Below, in pieces: positions 27,073 through 35,409 of a stretch of DNA of 64,000 bases. A program made the translations under genes and the position numbers. Origin of the DNA: an uncultured Dokdonia sp. (GTDB taxonomy: Bacteria > Bacteroidota > Bacteroidia > Flavobacteriales > Flavobacteriaceae); assembly GCF_947492535.1 (NCBI RefSeq), contig NZ_CANLNH010000002.1, positions 1 through 64,000 of the forward strand, read 5' to 3'. Under the pieces are notes generated by a model. That model saw only the letters and a list, made by a program, of their open reading frames with translations. It searched no databases and was not told the origin of the DNA. Within the stretch, counting starts at the first letter, position 1, and the number at the start of each line of letters is the position of its first letter.

Positions 27073-27200
27073 AAACTCAAAGATACGAGAAGTTAAAAAA
27101 ATAATACTAGCACATTTTACATTAATGTAATATTGCAATATTAAAATTATATAATACCAAATAACAAAAACCTGTTGTTTCCAAATGCTTAAATTCTATG

Positions 27201-27208
27201 TAACTTTG
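27201..27208 (+). promoter_or_regulatory. Promoter of the orphan gene
   Basis: TAACTTTG matches the -7 box, with TTG at 27175-27177 at 23-base spacing, 26 bases before the ATG. One of the better complete promoters in the window. Confidence 0.6.
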
Positions 27209-27234
27209 AGAAGAAAGCATGTACTATTTTTAAT

Positions 27235-27651
27235 ATGGATACAAACAAAACAAATTCTGTAAAGCTCTATAAAATTTCTGGTGAATCAAAAATTACTAAC
27301 TTCTCATTATTAGACAACGGAAGGACTTCTTTCTATTGTGAAAATCAAGGTGAAAAATTTTGGGTAAGAGCCGTAATAAACGGATTTGAAGACAAACCAT
27401 ATAAAGAAGGATATTGGCCTGGCGGATTGTACTTCAATGAAGAATTAATAGAAGTTCACTCTGGAAAAGAAAAGCGAATAATTGATATATTATCAAAAAT
27501 TAAAGCCTCTGAAGAATGGCATTCTAAATATTGGAAATTATCAAATAAAAGTGATGGGGAAAGAGTTGAGGAATTAATACAATACGTTATTAATTTTTTA
27601 AACTCAGAAAAATACATTTCATTAGCAAAAAAAACAGGACGATTATCGTAA
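27235..27651 (+). CDS. Hypothetical protein, unrecognised
   Basis: 138 residues, soluble, no signal peptide or membrane segment. Mixed alpha/beta pattern with aromatic-rich stretches (FWVRAVINGFED, YWPGGLYFNEELIEV) and a Lys-rich C-terminal helix. I recognise no family. It stands alone between a divergent amidase gene and a following operon, has its own promoter, and has no copy of the iterated palindrome. It could be a recently acquired single gene; this is weak inference. Confidence 0.65.
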   Translation: MDTNKTNSVKLYKISGESKITNFSLLDNGRTSFYCENQGEKFWVRAVINGFEDKPYKEGYWPGGLYFNEELIEVHSGKEKRIIDILSKIKASEEWHSKYWKLSNKSDGERVEELIQYVINFLNSEKYISLAKKTGRLS

Positions 27652-27704
27652 CAAATTATATACTAATTAATAGATTAGTATATGTAAATATATAGCTATC
27701 ACCC

Positions 27705-29612
27705 ATGAAAAATACGATTGCTTATCGTATCTATGATTTCTTAAAACAGTTTCCGCCATTTCAATTTATGGCAAAAAGAGATTTGTTAGAAATTTCTGAG
27801 TTAGCGCAAGTACAGTACCTAGATAAAGATCAAGTACTCTTTGAACGAGATGCTTCTTACAACACTCATTTTTATATTGTACATCAAGGAGCTATAAAGC
27901 TTTCTAGACCTTCTAATGAAGGCGTTAAAGTCGTAGATATTTGTGATGAAGGAGATCTCTTAGGATTACGAGTAACGAGAGAAGACACGTATCGCACTAC
28001 TGCAATCGCTAATGAAGAAACCATTTTATATGCGCTTCCTATGGAAGCATTTTCTACACTTACAAAGGCAAATAAAGCTGTATCCAATTACCTCATCACA
28101 AGTTTTGCTTCTAATATAAAAGACCCATATACTCTTGAAAACAGCGGACAACTTCTAAGTGAATATGATCCTGAAAGATTTCAAAATATATACGGTGTTT
28201 CAAAAGCTCGTTTTACTGAAAAAGTGATTCAAAGCTCGGAAGATATTTCTATTCAAGAAGCCGCTAGCCAGATGCAAAAACATCAGATAAGCTGTTTAGT
28301 GGTAGCAGAAAATAATATCCCCATAGGAATTCTAACTAATAGAGATTTACGTAATGTCATTGCTTCTGGAGCATTTACAGCAACTACATTGGTAAAAGAT
28401 GTCATGGTCACTCCTGTAATTTGTGCTTCTCCAGATATTAATGTGACTCAAACACAACTTATACTACTCAAAAACGGCATAAGTCACCTCGTAATCACAA
28501 AAGACGGAACGCCTCAAACAACGATTGTTGGCATTTTAAGCAAACATGATATTGTGATCTCTTTTGGGAATAGTCCTATCGGACTTCTTAAAGAAATAAA
28601 ACGAGCGACACGTACAAAACACTTACGAGAAGCTTGGGATAAAACGATGGTATTATTAAAGCGATATTTAGATCAAAATTTACCGCTCTCGCAAATTCTT
28701 AAAATATTTAGCGAACTTAAAGATGCGCTTATCCATCAAGCGATGCAACTATCATTACGTAAAATGGAAACACCTCCACCGGTTTCTTTTGCATGGTTAG
28801 CTTTAGGAAGTCAGGGGCGTAAAGAGCAATTATTATATACCGATCAAGATAATGCATTGATATATGCAGATCATGACACAGAAAATACTGAACAAGCAAA
28901 ACAGTATTTCTTAAAGCTTGCCAATAGAATGAACAAGCGATTGCATAAAGTAGGTTATGATTACTGCCCAGCAGATATGATGGCTAGTAATCCTTTGTAT
29001 TGCCTTTCGCTTTCAGAATGGGAAACGCAATTCTCTACGTGGATTACTCGTCCCACACCAGAAAATATATTATTATCAGGTATTTTCTTTGATTATACAT
29101 ATACCTACGGAGATCAAACATTGGTAAAAAAACTTACGGATCATATTTCGCAAAAACTCTCAAATCAGAAAATTTTACTCCGCCATATGGCAAAGCATTC
29201 TCTTAAAAATTTGCCTCCTATTAGCTTTTTCAGGCAGTTCATTGTAGAATCCAATGGAGAGCATAAAGACTTTTTTGACATTAAACATAGAGCCATTGCG
29301 CCTTTAAGTGATGCCGCCAGAGTACTAGCACTTGGTCAAGGGATTTTACATACCAAAAACACTTCCGAACGCTTTACTGCATTAGCACAACTAGATCCTC
29401 CTAATCGAGAATTATTTGAAAATTGTTCGTATGCATTTAAAGCATTATTAAAGTTTCGAACTAAAAGAGGCATCGCACAAAATGACAGCGGTCGTTTTAT
29501 CAATCTGGAAGCCCTCACAAAAGCTGAAAAACTAAAATTAAAACGATGCTTTAAACCTTTACGTGATGTTCAAGAAGTGCTTCGTGTACGCTATCAAACA
29601 CAGCATATTTAA
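27705..29612 (+). CDS. DUF294 nucleotidyltransferase-like signalling protein with cNMP and CBS domains
   Basis: 635 residues: cyclic-nucleotide-binding domain (about 15-135), two CBS domains (about 165-285, with ISCLVVAENNIPIGILTNRDLRN), a DUF294 GlnD-like nucleotidyltransferase core (about 310-450, with LGSQGRKEQLLYTDQDNALIY carrying the GS and DxD elements) and a DUF294 C-terminal helical domain. Proteins of this layout are thought to sense adenylate/cNMP and modify a partner, often near acetate metabolism; no acs gene is visible here. The next gene overlaps by one base (TAATG), so it is co-translated with the exonuclease. Confidence 0.88.
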   Translation: MKNTIAYRIYDFLKQFPPFQFMAKRDLLEISELAQVQYLDKDQVLFERDASYNTHFYIVHQGAIKLSRPSNEGVKVVDICDEGDLLGLRVTREDTYRTTAIANEETILYALPMEAFSTLTKANKAVSNYLITSFASNIKDPYTLENSGQLLSEYDPERFQNIYGVSKARFTEKVIQSSEDISIQEAASQMQKHQISCLVVAENNIPIGILTNRDLRNVIASGAFTATTLVKDVMVTPVICASPDINVTQTQLILLKNGISHLVITKDGTPQTTIVGILSKHDIVISFGNSPIGLLKEIKRATRTKHLREAWDKTMVLLKRYLDQNLPLSQILKIFSELKDALIHQAMQLSLRKMETPPPVSFAWLALGSQGRKEQLLYTDQDNALIYADHDTENTEQAKQYFLKLANRMNKRLHKVGYDYCPADMMASNPLYCLSLSEWETQFSTWITRPTPENILLSGIFFDYTYTYGDQTLVKKLTDHISQKLSNQKILLRHMAKHSLKNLPPISFFRQFIVESNGEHKDFFDIKHRAIAPLSDAARVLALGQGILHTKNTSERFTALAQLDPPNRELFENCSYAFKALLKFRTKRGIAQNDSGRFINLEALTKAEKLKLKRCFKPLRDVQEVLRVRYQTQHI

Positions 29613-30268
29613 TGAAATGGCCTTGGCAACATACGAAAGAATATCCTCCATTTTGGAAGGCGTATGAGTCTGCTTTCGCGAAAGCGGAACAAAAATCAGT
29701 ACCCGAGATACGTTTTGTTGCCTTAGATACAGAAACCACAGGCCTAGACATCAAAAAAGATCGTATTTTATCTATAGGTGCTATTGCCATAAAGGGAAAT
29801 GCTATTATTGTTTCTGATAGTTTGGAGCTATATGTTGCGCAAGAACATTATGATCCTAAGAGCACTCCAATACACGGTATTTTAAAGAACGGAAGCTTTG
29901 ATAAAGTATCAGAGCTAGAAGCGATACAACAAACCTTAGATTTTATAGGCACTGATATTATTGTTGGACATCATATTGGTTTTGACATTGCCGTTATCAA
30001 TAAAATGTTACAAAGACACCATCTTGGAAAACTAAAAAATAACGTAATCGACACAGGGGTTTTGTATAAAAAACTACAACATCCTGTACATAGAATGCCA
30101 ATGCAGCAAGGATATAGTTTAGATCAATTAAGTGAAGCCTTAAAAATACCTTTATATGATAGACATACAGCTTCTGGAGATGCTATGATTACAGCTCTTG
30201 CATTTATTAAAATAAGCAAACGCCTTGCTCATAAAGGCACATTAAAACTCAAAGAATTAGTTACATGA
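29612..30268 (+). CDS. 3'-5' exonuclease, DnaQ-like
   Basis: 218 residues with DEDD-family motifs: Exo I FVALDTETTGLD, Exo II GHHIGFDIAVINK, and Exo III YDRHTASGDAMITA with the His-x4-Asp pair (DEDDh). Similar to the DNA polymerase III epsilon proofreading domain but a free-standing gene. It starts within the stop codon of the DUF294 gene and overlaps the next gene by 4 bases. The iterated palindrome gives AFAKA in its N-terminal helix. The DUF294 plus exonuclease pairing recurs in other bacteria. Confidence 0.9.
   Translation: MKWPWQHTKEYPPFWKAYESAFAKAEQKSVPEIRFVALDTETTGLDIKKDRILSIGAIAIKGNAIIVSDSLELYVAQEHYDPKSTPIHGILKNGSFDKVSELEAIQQTLDFIGTDIIVGHHIGFDIAVINKMLQRHHLGKLKNNVIDTGVLYKKLQHPVHRMPMQQGYSLDQLSEALKIPLYDRHTASGDAMITALAFIKISKRLAHKGTLKLKELVT
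29672..29685. repeat. Iterated palindrome (in exonuclease gene)
   Basis: 14-base core GCTTTCGCGAAAGC, in frame as AFAKA; the outermost pair is lost. Confidence 0.85.
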
Positions 30269-30912
30269 ACATTGCTGATACATTATATATTTTTGATATA
30301 GATGGCACCTTAACAGATAGTATTCCTACCTACTTAAAAGTCATCACTAACGTGCTTTCAGATATTGGTTTGAAAGATATTGATACAGATTATGACAATT
30401 ATTTACATCATACAGATCGGTATGCATTAGAATATAATTATGAGCGAAATTTCGGAAAGAAAGCACCCGATTCTTTGCGATTTGAGTTAGATACATTACT
30501 AGAAATTGAACTCAAAAAACAGGATCCTGTGGTAGAGATCCCTGGCGCGAGAGAGCTGCTGTTACAATTTCAAGATCAAAAAATTCCTTTTGCTTATGGA
30601 ACAGGTGCTTTCCCTAAAGCAACGGCTATTAAAATGAATGATGCTCAGATTCCTTTTATTCCAGAAGTTTTAGCAACTTCAATAACAAGTGTTTCTAGAG
30701 TAGGTTTTGTAAAAGAAGCGATAACTAAGTCTAAAGAATTTTACAATCGAGATTTTACTAAAATCGTGGCTGTGGGTGATGGATTATGGGATTTAAAAGC
30801 TGCGCAAGAATTAAATATCGATTTTCTAGGGGTAGGTCTAAAGAACAAAGAAGTAATGTTACAACATGGGTGTACAGATTGGATAGAAAATTTTAGAAAT
30901 TATAAAATTTAA
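30265..30912 (+). CDS. HAD-family hydrolase (phosphatase)
   Basis: 215 residues with HAD motif I YIFDIDGTLTDS (nucleophile Asp), a helical cap, motif II near FAYGTGAF, Lys in GFVKEAI and motif IV VAVGDGLWDLKAA. Likely a small phosphomonoesterase of the phosphoglycolate-phosphatase type; the substrate is unknown. It overlaps the exonuclease gene by ATGA, the third member of a tightly coupled operon. Confidence 0.88.
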   Translation: MNIADTLYIFDIDGTLTDSIPTYLKVITNVLSDIGLKDIDTDYDNYLHHTDRYALEYNYERNFGKKAPDSLRFELDTLLEIELKKQDPVVEIPGARELLLQFQDQKIPFAYGTGAFPKATAIKMNDAQIPFIPEVLATSITSVSRVGFVKEAITKSKEFYNRDFTKIVAVGDGLWDLKAAQELNIDFLGVGLKNKEVMLQHGCTDWIENFRNYKI

Positions 30913-30967
30913 AAAAAGCTATCTTTAACATTGACATGCAATTAATTGACTAACCATCTTCTTTATT

Positions 30968-33900
30968 ATGAATCCAAGGGTTTATACATATATCCTTTTT
31001 ATGATTACTTTTTTGTGTACTAGTATTATTGGCTATTCACAATCTATTCAAGAACGCTTAGATCTTACTATATCTGAATTTGAGCTCATGTATAAAACAG
31101 GAGCTATGAGTAAACAAGATTCTTTACTTACCTCTTTTCAACACATAGAACAGCAAACTCAAAATGCTCCTCTTCAAAATACAAAAGCAACAGTATATAT
31201 TGCACGTATTCTATCAAACAAGAGGCGTTTTAATGAAGCGGAAATACTCATAAAAAAAGCAAAAAAAAGCTATGAAGCAGCTTCTCTTAATGACCTAAGA
31301 ATAAAGCATACTATTGCCTATTATGAGATGTATCTAGATATTCAAGTTTCAAAAAAATACGATACTGAAAAAATTAAAACATACGTTACAACTTATAAAA
31401 ACAAACCTGGTAATGATCCTTTTATAGAGGCCTTAAGCTATGAGTATATGGGAAGGATTAAACAAGACTGGAGAGAGTATGAAATGTCTATTTCAAATCT
31501 TACAAAAGCTATTGAATTATTTTCAAATCTAGGCTATAAATATCAGGTAAGTATTGCATATAGTATTATGGGAGCTACCTATGATCTCATAGAAGATTTT
31601 GAAATGGCTGCAAAATACTATGAAAAATCTTTACAAATAGGAGATCAACTTCAAGAACCAAGTCTTGATGTATTGGCAAGTACTAGTTATAATCTTGCAC
31701 TTTTGTTTGGCGATCGGTTAGGGAATAATCAAAAAGGTCTTTTTTATGCTCAAGAAGCTGTAAAATATGACTCAAAAGCTAATGAGAAAAATCCTTATCT
31801 GGCATTAGATTATAATCAAGTAGCCACTTCATATATGAAAATAGGCGATTATACCAAAGCACAGATTTATGGAGAAAAAGCATTGGAACATGCAAAGTTG
31901 TATTTAAATCAACAACCATCTCGTATTGCAGAATCACTCCGCACCCTTGGTAAGGTATATGCCCAAATAGGGAGGAAAGAAGAAGCTATTTCATTAGCAG
32001 AGGAAGCAATAGATATTGTTATCAAAGTAGTGCCTGAAAACCATCATTGGGTTTGTGCAGGATATCTTCATCTTGCAAACACGTATAAATATTTAGGAAT
32101 GTTAGATAAAGCTGAAGTTTATTTCTTAAAAACAGAGCGTGTTGCACAAGCCATAAATAGAGATTTATTTTTAATAGATGTATACAATAGTCTTCCTGAA
32201 CTCTATTTGAAAACCAATCAATTAGAGAAAGTACCTCCTTTACTAGAAAAATCTCAAGAGGTCTTACAGGATCGTTTTAAAGATGCCGATTACTTTCATA
32301 GACGTGATGAGATGAATACTATCATATATTACACAGCAATAAATGACATTCAAAACGCAACACAGGCTCTCAAATCGATCAGAGAAAAAATTCCTCAAAA
32401 ATATACATATCCAGATATAGAGTTAAAAATTGAAGCTTATGAACTTCTTTTAAATACTAGCCCAACAAGTAAGGAGTATGAACACTTTTTAAGAACAATT
32501 ATTGATCATAAAAACAGATTTCCAAATCAGTTTAATAAAATCATGTATGGTAATACAATAAAAGAACTTCTAGCTAAAATTATTTCAAAAATTTATGACC
32601 GTATACAACTGGAAGATTCTGAAGACTTGAAGTCAATTTTTTTCAGATATCTAGAAATCAATAAAAATTCAGTTTTATTAGAGGGAATTCAAGGGACACG
32701 ATTTAAAAAAGTAGCGGGTATTCCAGAAGAATTACTGTATACTGAAGCACAATTATTAGACTCCCTACAGCGTAATAATAAACGTATTTACAATACAAAA
32801 CAATCTAAGTATAAAGATTCAGATAAAATACAAAAGCTATATAATAGACAGCTTCTATTTGAACATACATACGATAGTTTACAGAGTGTCATTCTAAATA
32901 CATATCCTAAATTAAAAAACCTTAAATACTTATCTGCTACAAAAGATTTTAATGATTTTACAAATGTACATCTTCAGGAAGAAGAAGCTATTATTATGTA
33001 TTTTATCGATACTCATACATGGTATCGATTTACTATCACTAAAAACAAAAACCAAATAGAACAATTTTCTACGTCTAAGTTACTAAAAGAGGATATTAAT
33101 CAATTAGTAACTTCTATATCTAAACAAAAATTCAATAGCTCTTTATCACAAAAAATGTATGATCAGCTATTGCCAGAACTTCCAGATGAAATCACAAAAT
33201 TAACATTCATTACAGATGATATTTTAAGTTTACTTCCTTTTGAGGTATTACAACAAAAAGAAACATTTCTTATAGAGAAGTATGCGATTAGTTATGCTGG
33301 ATCTTTACAATTATTAGAAGAACAAATCAACCTAAATAATAGAGGAAAAGGGTGGTTAGGTTTTGCCCCAAAATACTATAAAAATCCGCTGCCTAATAAT
33401 GCGAAAGAAGTAAAAGAAATTGAAAAAATAACAAACGGGAAATCCTATCTTGGAGAAGAGGCCACCAAAGAAAATTTTATCGCCCTGAGTAAAGAGTATA
33501 ATATTCTTCATCTTGCAACTCATACAGAAGTAGATCAAAACAACCCACTTTATAATAAAATGCTTTTTTCTCAGAAGCAAGGAGATAGTCTACTTACAGC
33601 TTCTGAAATTTATGGACTTAACCTCAAGGCAAACCTTGCTGTTTTAAGTTCGTGTAATACTGGCTTTGGAAAACTAGAGAAAGGAGAGGGCGTCATGAGT
33701 ATGTCTCGCGCATTTACCTATGCAGGTGTGGGCAGTACTTTAATGACTTTATGGAAAGTTCCAGATCAAGAAACAGCGACAATCACCACTTATTTTTATA
33801 CTAATTTAGAATCTGAGATGACAAAGGATAAAGCATTACAAGAGGCAAAACGATTATACTTAAGCACAACCACAGATCAGGATTTAAAACAACCTTATTA

Positions 33901-34039
33901 CTGGGCTGGGTTTATACTTAGTGGTGACACCTCCCCTATTGGAAACGCTTCGTATATGTGGTGGTATATTGCAGGTGGAATTCTCCTTTTAGGATTGTTG
34001 TATACGCTTTCGCGAAAGCGTACAAAAGCTAACGAATAG
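30968..34039 (+). CDS. Exported TPR-CHAT protease with C-terminal membrane anchor
   Basis: 1023 residues. A signal peptide (about 1-25) is followed by many TPR repeats (about 55-450) and an alpha-helical linker. The CHAT caspase-like domain (about 740-985) carries the catalytic dyad His852 (in LHLATHTE, with His848) and Cys896 (in LSSCNTGFG), plus the family end WKVPDQET. A membrane segment at about 998-1014 follows, then a basic cytosolic tail SRKRTKANE. The topology places TPRs and protease in the periplasm. The tail basic residues are encoded by the palindrome at 34005-34020. It is convergent to, and overlaps by 11 bases, the TPR anti-sigma-like gene next to a sigma factor. A role in activating that sigma factor is inference. 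Confidence 0.9.
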   Translation: MNPRVYTYILFMITFLCTSIIGYSQSIQERLDLTISEFELMYKTGAMSKQDSLLTSFQHIEQQTQNAPLQNTKATVYIARILSNKRRFNEAEILIKKAKKSYEAASLNDLRIKHTIAYYEMYLDIQVSKKYDTEKIKTYVTTYKNKPGNDPFIEALSYEYMGRIKQDWREYEMSISNLTKAIELFSNLGYKYQVSIAYSIMGATYDLIEDFEMAAKYYEKSLQIGDQLQEPSLDVLASTSYNLALLFGDRLGNNQKGLFYAQEAVKYDSKANEKNPYLALDYNQVATSYMKIGDYTKAQIYGEKALEHAKLYLNQQPSRIAESLRTLGKVYAQIGRKEEAISLAEEAIDIVIKVVPENHHWVCAGYLHLANTYKYLGMLDKAEVYFLKTERVAQAINRDLFLIDVYNSLPELYLKTNQLEKVPPLLEKSQEVLQDRFKDADYFHRRDEMNTIIYYTAINDIQNATQALKSIREKIPQKYTYPDIELKIEAYELLLNTSPTSKEYEHFLRTIIDHKNRFPNQFNKIMYGNTIKELLAKIISKIYDRIQLEDSEDLKSIFFRYLEINKNSVLLEGIQGTRFKKVAGIPEELLYTEAQLLDSLQRNNKRIYNTKQSKYKDSDKIQKLYNRQLLFEHTYDSLQSVILNTYPKLKNLKYLSATKDFNDFTNVHLQEEEAIIMYFIDTHTWYRFTITKNKNQIEQFSTSKLLKEDINQLVTSISKQKFNSSLSQKMYDQLLPELPDEITKLTFITDDILSLLPFEVLQQKETFLIEKYAISYAGSLQLLEEQINLNNRGKGWLGFAPKYYKNPLPNNAKEVKEIEKITNGKSYLGEEATKENFIALSKEYNILHLATHTEVDQNNPLYNKMLFSQKQGDSLLTASEIYGLNLKANLAVLSSCNTGFGKLEKGEGVMSMSRAFTYAGVGSTLMTLWKVPDQETATITTYFYTNLESEMTKDKALQEAKRLYLSTTTDQDLKQPYYWAGFILSGDTSPIGNASYMWWYIAGGILLLGLLYTLSRKRTKANE
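34005..34020. repeat. Iterated palindrome (CHAT gene 3' end)
   Basis: Perfect 16-bp copy in the context TATACGC...GCGTACA, encoding TLSRKR at the membrane-cytosol boundary of the CHAT protein. Confidence 0.9.
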
Positions 34040-34757
34040 CATTTAAGAGAGTTCCCGCTTCTTTATTATTGTATCCGTCACCAGTACTGATCTCTTCTAA
34101 AAGCATTACACTCTTCTCTTTGTTTTTTTCTTTAAGGTATGCTAATGCTAAATACCATCGTGATTTTTCATAAAAATCATCTTTAAAATTTTGGTGCTTT
34201 TCAAGTAGTGATATTGCTTGTTTTGTCTCATTTAATGCCAAATATGCATTTGCCATATAAAATAGATAGTAAGGTTCTTTTGTTTTTTCAAATTCAGCTT
34301 CAAATCCTTTTATCGCAGCTGTGTATTCTTTCATTTCATACTTAAAAAAAGCCTCTTCTTGAGGCGTATCTATCCCTTCTCCTCGTTCTATAGGAAGTAC
34401 AATATTTCGGTATGCTGCAAAGTTTTCAGCAAAAAGATCATCTGTATTTGTAGTATCTATAAAATATTTAGAAGCAAAAACACTAAGTCCTATAATAACA
34501 CACGCTGCAATGGCGTATTTTAAGAAGGAAGGAAAAGATGTTTCTGATTGTGGTTCGTATTCTTGGTTTTCAAAATCAACAAATTGCTGTTTTAAATGTT
34601 CTTTACCTGTGTCTATCAGTACCGTATTCAGATCTTTCTCAAGTTCAAAAGTCGCTTTAAATTCAGGATCATTTTCCAATAATTCATTCAGAGCTACTTG
34701 CTCTTCGTCAGAAAGCTTCTGATGGAAATAGTTATGTATAAGTATATCCCTATCCAT
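34029..34757 (-). CDS. Membrane TPR protein, probable anti-sigma factor
   Basis: 242 residues: a cytosolic N-terminal helical region (residues 1-60, DRDILIHNYFHQKLSDEEQ, similar in layout to zinc-free anti-sigma domains), one membrane segment (about 80-99) and a periplasmic TPR region (about 125-235). The start overlaps the end of the sigma-factor gene by 8 bases, the usual coupling of sigma/anti-sigma pairs. I infer that the N-terminal part holds the sigma factor and the outside TPR part senses or binds the CHAT protein. No biochemical evidence can be read from the sequence. Confidence 0.7.
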   Translation of the reverse strand: MDRDILIHNYFHQKLSDEEQVALNELLENDPEFKATFELEKDLNTVLIDTGKEHLKQQFVDFENQEYEPQSETSFPSFLKYAIAACVIIGLSVFASKYFIDTTNTDDLFAENFAAYRNIVLPIERGEGIDTPQEEAFFKYEMKEYTAAIKGFEAEFEKTKEPYYLFYMANAYLALNETKQAISLLEKHQNFKDDFYEKSRWYLALAYLKEKNKEKSVMLLEEISTGDGYNNKEAGTLLNAIR

Positions 34758-35292
34758 AATTTTGGGGGTTCATCATTGTTTTAAGTTGTTTAAGGCATCG
34801 TGATTTTTGTGCTTTCACGGTATTCTCATTTTCATAATTGGCGGCAATCATAATTTCTTTAATTCGTAAACCATTCAAATAAAAAAGTTCTAATATATTA
34901 CGACAGCGATCTCCTAAATTCTGAAAATGTTTCTTTAATGCCTTTTGTTGTGATGTTAATTCCATGGTTTCTATCTCTTCTATTTCCCCTTGCTCTGGAA
35001 AATCATCTACTAACACCATTTTTTTTTGAGCTCTTAGCTGCTCATATAATTTCAACTTACCTATACCAAAAAGATAAGTCTTTATACTGCTGCTAAAGTC
35101 TTTCACCTTTCCGCTCATCACATTTTCATACAAGGCAAGCATACTTTCTTGATAGACATCTAGAATAGTATCCTGCTGTATATCATATTTACTAGCAAAA
35201 CCAATAAAAGCATCTCTATAACCTTCATAAATCACTTGATATGCAACCGGATCTCCAGTCCTAAGTGTAGTGATAGAGGGTTCATTTTTCAT
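34750..35292 (-). CDS. RNA polymerase sigma factor, ECF type
   Basis: 180 residues with sigma region 2 (about 20-90, including DVYQESMLALYENV and IKTYLFGIGKLKLYEQLR) and region 4 (about 120-175, NILELFYLNGLRIKEIMIAANYENENTVKAQKSRCLKQL with the helix-turn-helix). Regions 1 and 3 are absent, as in ECF factors. It is translationally coupled to the TPR membrane protein. The divergent upstream region holds two head-to-head AGGTTAACA...AGTCT boxes, one pointing at this gene and one at the OmpA gene, a plausible self-regulated promoter pair. Confidence 0.9.
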   Translation of the reverse strand: MKNEPSITTLRTGDPVAYQVIYEGYRDAFIGFASKYDIQQDTILDVYQESMLALYENVMSGKVKDFSSSIKTYLFGIGKLKLYEQLRAQKKMVLVDDFPEQGEIEEIETMELTSQQKALKKHFQNLGDRCRNILELFYLNGLRIKEIMIAANYENENTVKAQKSRCLKQLKTMMNPQNYG

Positions 35293-35312
35293 TTATGTAA
35301 ATAAAGTGTAAG

Positions 35313-35363
35313 AGGTTAACAAAAAGTCTAAAGTAATTTTTTTTTCTGAGACTATGTTAACCT
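35313..35363. promoter_or_regulatory. Head-to-head AGGTTAAC boxes in the sigma/OmpA divergent promoter
   Basis: AGGTTAAC at 35313-35320 (plus) and its reverse complement at 35356-35363. On each strand the box continues as AGGTTAACA, 2-4 bases, AGTCT. Each points toward one of the divergent genes, as would -35 elements of the encoded sigma factor or a two-sided operator. Confidence 0.5.
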
Positions 35364-35409
35364 TTTTAAAATCCTACTCATAAAGAGGTGAGATTAACAA
35401 CAATTTATT

